From positions 620,001 to 684,000 of the forward strand of contig NC_077223.1 in NCBI RefSeq assembly GCF_024763615.1: a DNA stretch of 64,000 nt, given 5' to 3'. Under the pieces are notes generated by a model that saw nothing but the letters and a program-made list of their open reading frames with translations, did not search any database and had not been told where the DNA came from. Both the position numbers and the translations under genes were made by a program. Positions within the stretch are counted from its first letter, which is position 1. Every line of letters starts with the position of its first letter. Positions 56,961-64,000 of this stretch are shown piece by piece. The DNA is from Phlebotomus papatasi (taxonomy: Eukaryota > Arthropoda > Insecta > Diptera > Psychodidae).

Positions 56961-58902
56961 TCATGAATTCGGAATAGATGCATGATATTGAGATAGAGAT
57001 CTTTATATTACCATAATTCTTCGAATCAAATACAATGAGTGGTTTGAAGTATTTAATTGTAATTATTTCTTCTTCTTTCATGGTAATCAGTTCTGAATAA
57101 TTGAAAAAAATGCTGTGAAAACCTTTAATTACTTCCTCTTGAATTTGGAACAATATGGTTTCCAACGTTTTAAATTCAAAATTGGACGAATTTTTGAAAC
57201 ACTTATGCTGCTAACTTCACTCTCTTCTTTTGAAGATCATAGCGTTATCATGTTGTTTCGATTTAGTAAATATTACTAGGGGAGACCGGGGAGGTTTGGG
57301 ACAGGGGTAGTGTGGGACAAGACGATTTTTTCATTATTTTTTTTAAATAAATGGGATTTAAGCACTACTCAATCGTAGGCAATATTCAGATGTATCTTGA
57401 CTAAAAGAATGGACATCCTCAGTTTTATTTTTTTAATTCTATGAACACTTTTTTAAAAATTGATATAAATTGTATATTTTGACGTCTCAGTTTTCCTCTT
57501 TGTATTTTATATCAGCGATATATAATCAAAACTTTTTTATTTCATTAGGTAGCAGTGTAATCTGGGAACATATATTCTTATAAAAGTTTTAGAGATTATA
57601 CGCTCTTGTTTTTTACATAAGAGTTTTAAATACCAAAACTACCCACGGGGATGTTTGGGACACTTGAATGGGGATGAATGGGACGTTGATTTTCGACAAG
57701 ATTGTAAGTGGCATGCAATTATTTATTTTCAAAATGAAGAGTAATGCCCAGTTTCTACTGAAAATCTCCCTCTTATGCAAAGTTTACCAGTGGAGCAGAT
57801 TTCTCTAAGTACAGGGACAATTAAATCATCAATGTCTTGGGAATCAATAATTCCTTCTCAGAGGATATTCAATGTTTGCCCAATCTCGTTAAAAACTATT
57901 TTCTCGAGAATTTCTCGAATAATTCTACTTCTACTTCTAACTTCATTGTGCAGTGCTACCATTAGGATTAGGATAAAATATAATATATACTGGGGATTTC
58001 GAGACTACGCTTTTCGGAATTACACACTTGACCACATTATGTAAACACAATAATGCATGTTTATGTTTACTTATATAAAGGAAGAGCACCAGCGATCGGC
58101 AGTTCTAGTAACTTTTTTGAAAAAATCTCTTGTATGCAAATTTTCTGGGTGCATAAAGCCATTTCGCACAGTTTTCGTTGGTCCTAAAAATGTACATAGT
58201 CCCTGAAACTCTGCAATTAAAGCACATAGAGCACTTTATCTCCAGTTCGCCATTTCCGCGTGATACGAGTTGCTGTAAAAAAAAACTTTGAAAGACTTTC
58301 AGAAAAACAAGGAACTTTGAAGAAATTTGTGCTCCATATTGCACAGAACAATGTCTAAATTTTTAATCATTCTTTTTTAATATAATATATTAAAAATTAA
58401 GAGTTACTTTAGCAAAAGAAAAACGATTAACTGCTCTACGAAGTTCAAAAAATACTCATAAAAATGAAACAGGGGCCCATCAAACCTAATAAAATAGTGA
58501 AGCTATTGTTCAATTTTCCTTGTAAAAATTTTGCAAATATTGCACCGCGACCGAAACAAATTGGCTCGTAGTGCTTGTATTATTTCGGCCAACATTATGA
58601 AATATGTATTTTTAGATAGCTTTTCATGTACGATTTCGAAATATATCAGACTAATAAGTCAATTCTCTTTAGGAAAAAACTTGTCAACAGTATTCAGTGG
58701 CTCTATGCAAAAACGTATGGAAAATTGAAATGTCGATAGGCCTCTGAATGAAATATATGCAATCTATCCAGAATTTGATACAGTTCCTCTCCCATGTATT
58801 TTTATGAATAATTGAAAAAATAAATTTTAATTGATAGAGAAATCTTTGAAAAGTCTTATACTTGCCACCAATCTTCCTAGAAAACTCTTTATTTTTCCAC
58901 TA
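56961..58902. other. Intergenic; solo repeat ends
   Basis: 57280-57330 (GGGGAGACCGGGGAGGTTTGGGACA) and 57650-57690 (GGGGATGTTTGGGACA, GGGATGAATGGGACG) look like parts of one GGGACA-rich element without clear right end. 58140 carries a GGGTGCATAAAGCC end. No gene. Confidence 0.4.
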
Positions 58903-59855
58903 GGGGAGACTGGGGCACATGTAACCATTTTCGATAGATGCGAATTTGAGGTGATTTTCCAAGGACACCGTGATTTTTTGGAAAATATTTCTTAGCTCAT
59001 GTTTTACCCTTGGGTATAGGCAATTCATCGAGGGTAATGCTGATGCTGGAAAACAATTGAGTTTTCCATAAAAATAAAATTTGTGTCACTGTGCATTTTT
59101 CTGTTTTCACAAAATACCTGGGGTAGAAGTAAACACTTTCTGGGGAGGATGTAAACACCCTTTTTTCCACCCTTGAAATTAACTTTGCACCACTTTCGAT
59201 TATTTTAATTACTTAAGAGATATATAAAAACTGTATATTTTTCAAAAAATCACGACATTTTTTACAAAGAATAATTAAAATAGCAAAAAAACTAAAAGCA
59301 TGCATATCAAAGACATTTTTCAATGGATTTTCCCCATATTTTGACATCATGTGACTTTTTATTGAACACAGCGCCACCAATTTTTTTCGTAATCTATGAA
59401 TTATAGATATTTCGCATGAAAGTCAATTTCCTGCTCTTTTACCTACTCATTTTGTGAAATTGAAATTGACTGTTTACATCTACCCCAAATGCTGTTTTCT
59501 GACCAATTATTAATTCTTCTGAAATAATGAGAATCTCAATTTGTCTAGTAAATGCATAAATATAATCCTAAAAGATGTAGAAAAGAACTGGTATTGCTAC
59601 ATTTCGATTATTTTACACAGTTTTTAATTTCCAGGTGGAAATCCAAATGACCAAAATAATTGAAATATCAACATTTTCGGGAAAAATGATTTTTATTTTT
59701 AAAGTATTAGGATTTTATTGACCAATTCATCTGTGGACATACATCCCCATGGTATCTATGAATACTTATGGGTTTTATCCTCTGGAGTCTTAAAATTAAT
59801 GAAAAAAATCACAGTGTTTACAACTACCCCAGTTTACTACTGCCCCAGTTCCCCC
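58903..59855. mobile_element. 953-bp TIR element, TA target
   Basis: TA at 58901-58902 and 59856-59857; ends GGGGAGACTGGGGCAC and CTGCCCCAGTTCCCCC, with further inner CTACCCCAGTTTAC. Two internal phrases (CTGGGGTAGAAGTAAACA and TGTTTACATCTACCCCA) are also inverse. No transposase frame. Confidence 0.75.
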
Positions 59856-59879
59856 TATAATATTTTTTTTTTATATTTT

Positions 59880-60110
59880 TAGCACATTACTGTCAATTGC
59901 TTCTGCAATATCGACTTTTCTTTGTGTTGGTTCCCGTCTCAACTGTTTTACCCTGTCCCCGTCGTGTTTCAAAACCATCAAACAGTAGAAACAGGAACCA
60001 TCACAAGGAAAAGTCGATAATGCAGAATCACATGAGAACAGTCATGTGCTAAACATATGTTCAGGAGAGAGATTTTACCTTTTTATTTTTTATTGGAATA
60101 GTATGAATAA
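59880..60110. repeat. Copy of the GCTATTCCAATG foldback family
   Basis: TTTCTTTGTGTTGGTTCCCGTCTC and its inverse GAAACAGGAACCATCACAAGG flank a GTTTTACCCTGTCCCCGTCGTG centre; ends near TATTGGAATAGTATGAATAATT. Related to 30620, 40905 and 48370. Confidence 0.55.
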
Positions 60111-60189
60111 TTAATTACGTCTTGTCTTACTTTTAGAACAAATTACATTTGTCAATCTCGGTAAATCTTGTACAATTCAACTCTGTGAT

Positions 60190-60540
60190 CAGGCTTAGCG
60201 AAATTGACTTTGTATGAGCGACTATTTTGTTTATGCTAAGGACCCAGAAGAGTCACAACGTGGAAAGAATCGGTGTTCATCGACCAGGAACGTTTGTAAC
60301 AAAGATTCCATCAAACTGTGTACCCGAAAAAAGGGAGAAAAAGAGAGGTGCAAAGACAGAAAAAAACGTGAAAACGACACGAGAGAGGAAGAATTTAACA
60401 ATAAAAACAGCAACAAGAATCGGTGACGATTGAGTGAATTGAATAACAATGTTCAAAAGTGCCGTGAATGTGTGGGTTCAACAAATTACGACACGCACTC
60501 GTGATTCTGCAGCGATTATTGTCTCAATGCCACCTTTAGC
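60190..60540 (+). other. Purine-rich leader-like segment, possible 5' UTR
   Basis: GAAAAAGAGAGGTGCAAAGAC and GAAAAAAACGTGAAAACGAC followed by AACAGCAACAAGAATCGGTG resemble a fly 5' UTR in style. The first ATG afterwards in such context (aataacaATG at 60449) opens only 34 codons (MFKSAVNVWVQQITTRTRD..). Longer overlapping frames (about 70 codons) are Lys/Arg/Glu low complexity. I do not claim a gene. Confidence 0.2.
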
Positions 60541-61560
60541 CACCCCCATTTAGTACTCCAACTGCAGGATCTGCAAATTGCACTAATAATTTATTACATC
60601 TTTTACTTCATAATAAAAATAAAAGAAATCTGGAGCTTCTAAAAGCATTTTCTAAGTAATAAAAATGTTTAGTGTACAAGGGCCTTAAGATAATGATCAC
60701 AAGCACGAAAATTTTATAGCTTTGTACTTTCGATCAAGATCAACACGTTACTGACATTTTTCGGAGTTATTCAAAACAGCATTTGCATAAAATATCAAGA
60801 TTTTTAATTAAATATTTTTTTTAATTTATTTCTAGATTAAAAAATAGGGATTATATTATATTAGTTTCTGTTTTATTAATTATTTTGAAAACTATCAATA
60901 TCAGTAAGAATTGACGACTAGTAAAAAGTGTTTTTTATTTATTTTTATGAACTCACCTAAAAATCAAAAAAAAAAATTAAATTTTAAGAAAAAAAACATT
61001 TCAAAAGACGTCACTTAACGTCACTAATTTAACTTCCTCATCCGCTTCATTCGCTTTATTAATTTATAAATATTTTAAGTCAAATATTTTAATATGGATA
61101 CAATAAAATGGAAAAACCTTTACAGTAAAATGGATTTATGAGTCCTAGAGTTTTCAGTAGCTGTCTTTAATACAAATTCAGCTTTCTCAAGAATTGTCCT
61201 CTAAACTTTTAAGTGTTAAAATATATTATTAAGGAAATTATAAATAGAACAGAAGACTTCAATTCCAATTATTATATATGAGCTATACGAGGATTGATGA
61301 CTTATGAGACGAAATACTGGTATCCCATCATATTACACATATTATTATCTCGAAAATTACTAATAGCCTGTAATTTTAACCTAATCTTATTAGGCTCAAA
61401 ATTGAGACAAGGGTTTCGAGTTCCATTTCAGTTCAAAAAGGCATTTTTAAATAATTCAATTTACTTTAAGAGCTATCCCAGACACAAGAGGCCGCTATAT
61501 TACAATATGTAGACGCCGGGTGGTTGATAGCAGAGACACCTGTGGGTGAACATATTACCG
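60541..61560. other. AT-rich intergenic, no gene seen
   Basis: No ORF with content. It ends at the GC-richer Sec61 beta promoter. Confidence 0.4.
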
Positions 61561-61590
61561 ACACGTGGCTGACGTTTTGGTCGACGTGTA
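61561..61590 (+). promoter_or_regulatory. Two ACGTG cores upstream of Sec61 beta (UPR-element-like)
   Basis: ACACGTGGCTGACG at 61561-61574 and CGACGTGTAACC from 61582. The two ACGTG cores (61563-61567, 61584-61588) are 21 bases apart, two helical turns, about 100 bases upstream of the ATG. XBP1/ATF6-type bZIP factors bind ACGTG-core sites and control translocon genes in animals (established); function here is inferred. Confidence 0.4.
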
Positions 61591-61686
61591 ACCAAGTCAA
61601 AACCAATTCACCCGGAGTCACAGCTTAATTTCTCCAGAAGTGTTTTTGCATTTTCTTCGAGACTTCCGTGCAATAAAACAGTGAAA

Positions 61687-62132
61687 ATGGTGAGTGAAAA
61701 TCTTGTGATTTGGAATGTTATGAAAGAGTTAATAAAACCCTTTAATAATTGTGAATTATTGCTTGAATTCTCCAGCCAGCAGCTCCAAGTTCCACCAATG
61801 TTGGTTCAGGAGGCCGATCTCCAAGTAAACCCTCAGCAGCTCCCCGGACAGCCACCAGTGGCGGTCTGAAGCAACGCAAAACCACATCCTCATCTTCCTC
61901 GGCAGGACGCACAAGGGCTCCTGGAGGCGGAAGTGGCGGAATGTGGCGTTTCTACACAGACGATTCTCCCGGAATCAAAGTGTGAGTCTTCCTAGAAAAT
62001 TCTTGCATCCCGGGAAAGTAAAATGAGGAATTTTTATATTTCAGTGGTCCAGTTCCTGTCCTCGTGATGTCTCTCCTGTTCATAGCGTCTGTTTTTATGC
62101 TGCACATTTGGGGAAAGTACACGAGGGCGTAA
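61687..62132 (+). CDS. Sec61beta: Protein transport protein Sec61 subunit beta
   Basis: Small tail-anchored subunit of the ER protein-conducting channel (Sec61 alpha/beta/gamma), which moves nascent secretory and membrane proteins into the ER. Exons: 61687-61689 (ATG alone), 61776-61981, 62045-62132. Introns are 86 and 63 bases, with GTGAGT donors and CCAG/TTTCAG acceptors. 98 residues in total. Residues 2-57 are the flexible Pro/Ser/Gly and basic cytosolic part (PAAPSSTNVGSGGRSP, GGLKQRKT), then the conserved GGMWRFYTDDSPGIKVGPVPV block and the single C-terminal membrane helix LVMSLLFIASVFMLHIWGKY. Length and sequence match insect orthologues closely. Complete and intact; surely identified. 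Confidence 0.97.
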
Positions 62133-62334
62133 GGGGAGATTGGGATGCCTGGGATATCAAAAGACAACATTGTGAGCATTTTTCAAGGCTGGAAAGCTGC
62201 TCCAGAGACTCAGCATATTTAAAATTCCAATTCATCAGCTGCTCATCAATCATCAAAGGCCACAGTGCTGAGACTTCTTCACAAAACATTTTCCACAAGA
62301 TGCGATTTTTTCTATTGTATCACCTGCCCATCTC

Positions 62335-62340
62335 AATAAA
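62335..62340 (+). terminator. Poly(A) signal of Sec61 beta
   Basis: AATAAA about 200 bases after the stop codon, in a suitable position for a short 3' UTR. Confidence 0.65.
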
Positions 62341-62387
62341 GGGATTCTCTGAAAAATCTTTTCTCTCCTGGTTGAAAAACCGGTGAG

Positions 62388-62430
62388 CCACTGAGGAAGG
62401 CTTGGAGTATGAGCTGAAAGCTTTGGGAAA
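62388..62430 (+). ncRNA. Solo hammerhead-ribozyme-like motif
   Basis: Same architecture as 6027-6070: CCA, CTGAGGA (62391-62397), hairpin GGCTTG-GAGTA-TGAGCT (with three G.T pairs), GAAA (62416-62419), AGCT then T (62423) and TGGG. 35 of about 40 positions are identical to the Penelope-element copy; the differences in stem II mostly keep pairing by G.T wobble. No Penelope ORF is nearby. It starts 48 bases past the Sec61 beta poly(A) signal, same strand. Confidence 0.5.
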
Positions 62431-62616
62431 AATCAGAATTATCCAAGATGCGTTCTTTTTCGTTCCCTGTCCTTGAAATTATTATTGATCTTTGAAGTTC
62501 TTGATGACCTGGACATGGAAGAATGTGCCATCCAGATGATTGAATTTACAGTGGCAGACAAAATCATATCAATTTTCTCAATTCTTTATAAGAAATTTCT
62601 GCTTCCTGTGCCTTAG
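62413..62616 (+). other. Coding-like open stretch, unrecognised
   Basis: 67 sense codons between stops with protein-like composition: ..LLLIFEVLDDLDMEECAIQMIEFTVADK.. then a hydrophobic ILYKKFLLPVP end. The only Met codon gives 34 residues. It may be a leftover exon or a fragment of an element linked to the hammerhead motif that precedes it. No family recognised. Confidence 0.2.
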
Positions 62617-62869
62617 TGCTCCCAGGACAAAATCCCTGAAAACCGGGTACTCGCCGCAGGCTCTTGCACAGATTTATAAATCGGTCCGTAGTCACCTCCC
62701 GGTAGTCACACAAAAATTAAGTTAAATTTTAGATCCAATTAGCTAAATCATCTTCCTAAACGCTATTTTAGGTACCAAAGGCCAGAGATTCTCCCAAAAC
62801 CTGCAGCGTCCTTCCTACGATCTATTCCCTATAGGAATCATGCACGAACTAAACTGTCAATAACTTACT

Positions 62870-63790
62870 TACTTTACTTAAGTGGCCACTTACGTCCTTT
62901 TAAGAGACAAGGCCTCCTGCGCAACACCTCGCCTTACCATTCCACACGATCCAAAGCCAGTGTCTGCCAGCTTCGCAGCACCTCCAGGGTTTTAAGGACA
63001 TCGTCCACTATGTTTTTCTATCTCGTCCAGGGACGTCCCCTCCTGATTTCGCTCATACAGTTTCCTGGGCATCCTCTCCTCTGGCCCGAATAGAGGCCAC
63101 AGTGTCGGCCTCTCCATAAAGCTCCTCCAGTTCGTGGTTTATCCTTATTCGGAATTCTCCTGTAGTTTCCTCATGGAAAGGCCCGTAGATTCGTCGTAGT
63201 ACCCGTCTCTCAAAGATCAGCAGCTTTCTCTCCTCTGTATGGGTCAACGGTACTGTTTCCATTCCATACGTTATGACTGGCTTCAGTATATTTCTATATA
63301 TTTTGATCTTTGTTGACTGCGAGACGTTCCTTGATCGAAATATCGACAAGAGTGCAAAGAAACTTCTACTCCTCGCCGCAAGTCTCTCGTTAACTTCTAA
63401 TTCGACTCCATTTACCCGTCCGTCAGTACCGATCCGAGGTATTTGAAATCCTTAACAACCTCAAATTTCACACGTCCAAAGTGACATTCGGACGGGATCT
63501 GGATGCTGTGTTGCCAGTGATCATGTACTTCGTTTTACTTTCGTTAACCTTGAGTCCCATCCTCTCAGCTGCTGCGGTTATACTTCGACAAAAAATCTCC
63601 TTAACCGCGAGTGTGGAGTGGCCTATGGATGTCGTCCGCAATTGACAATACAGGGGAAACTCACAGGATTGAAGTCGATATAACGATTCTCCTGCCATCT
63701 ATGCTGTTAATTCAAATATCAACGGGTGCTTCTTTAACACTTCGTAGAACCCTAACTAAAAGTGTCACGGAAGGACCAAGTGGCAGCCGC
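62870..63790 (-). mobile_element. Decayed LINE, reverse-transcriptase C-terminal half, (TAAG)n tail
   Basis: Read on the minus strand in changing frames: an ADD remnant near 63640 (IADDIHR), AAERMGLKVNESKTKYM, FEVVKDFKYLGSVLTDG, then KIKIYRNILKPVITYGMET, ERRVLRRIYGPFHE, FRIRINHELEELYGE and finally VDDVLKTLEVLRSWQTLALD with RVEW and stop. This order is that of RTE/I-type non-LTR elements. At least two frameshifts and several stops. It ends in TAAGTAAAGTAAGTAAGTT. Confidence 0.8.
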
Positions 63791-63950
63791 TGCCACTTAT
63801 CGGATTTTACATAATATTTTAATATTTTTACATATATTTTAACATTCGGAGCCTCAGTCAGTTCTTTTCTGGTGTCTGAATCAGAAATTTCACCTCCTTG
63901 GGTACTGTATCTAAAGATTTTTAATCATTCGATGTTTTCATCTTTATCAG

Positions 63951-64000
63951 AATCATGGCGTCAGGGAAAGTGGTCTGCCTTTGGATGCGGCAGCCTTTGA
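63951..64000 (+). other. Possible exon start at the right edge
   Basis: A pyrimidine-rich TTTTCATCTTTATCAG precedes AATCATGGCGTCAGGG, and the sequence after it is GC-richer. Two frames stay informative: MASGKVVCLWMRQPL from ATG, or HGVRESGLPLDAAAF. Too short to judge. Confidence 0.2.

Noticed and set aside
60214..60433. Overlapping 70-codon frames with Lys/Arg/Glu-rich products
   Set aside because: Low-complexity purine-rich DNA is open in several frames; no frame has a real signature.
1..64000. CRISPR arrays, bacterial operons, prophage or defence systems
   Set aside because: Spliced genes, MITEs and an insect receptor show nuclear eukaryotic DNA; the direct repeats seen have no spacer regularity.

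Overview
The window is AT-rich insect DNA on a scaffold with one 500-base gap of N (4001-4500). Short phase-checked introns, an insect 7tm_6 odorant receptor, a CYP6-like P450 N-terminus, a Sec61 beta nearly identical to the fly protein as I remember it, and a big-bang/IL16-type PDZ gene point to a dipteran. The dense TA-flanked foldback elements fit a lower fly (Nematocera, perhaps a sand fly), but that is inference.

Layout. 77-396 (-) is the first exon of a P450 running off the left edge. 4501-6110 (+) is the 3' part of a Penelope-like retroelement (reverse transcriptase plus GIY-YIG), followed by a hammerhead-ribozyme-like motif. 16.0-21.1 kb holds a doubtful small secreted ORF, a 5' relic of a duplicated odorant receptor, a dead LINE tail and an intact three-exon odorant receptor (19654-20931, -). 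24.36-51.44 kb (-) is one gene with five exons recognised here: an 8-codon first coding exon, two linker exons and two exons encoding one C-terminal PDZ domain. All splice phases agree and the sum is exactly 595 codons including the stop. Its introns (7.7 kb and 16 kb) are packed with MITEs, SINE and LINE fragments. 51.4-61.5 kb is non-coding and repeat-rich. 61687-62132 (+) is complete Sec61 beta with two ACGTG cores upstream. A second hammerhead-like motif lies about 50 bases past its poly(A) signal, then a decayed LINE, then a possible exon start at the right edge.

Repeats dominate. At least ten families of foldback or TIR elements can be delimited to the base by TA (or TTAA) target duplications, several with two to four copies and several nested in one another. 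I see no operon-like cooperation; the genes are unrelated housekeeping, detoxification, chemosensory and junction/scaffold genes.

The most interesting signal is the hammerhead-like fold shared by the Penelope-like element and two solo copies, with a self-complementary AGCT stem III that implies dimeric cleavage. All coordinates of exons and element ends were read by eye from splice signals and repeats; no database search was possible.
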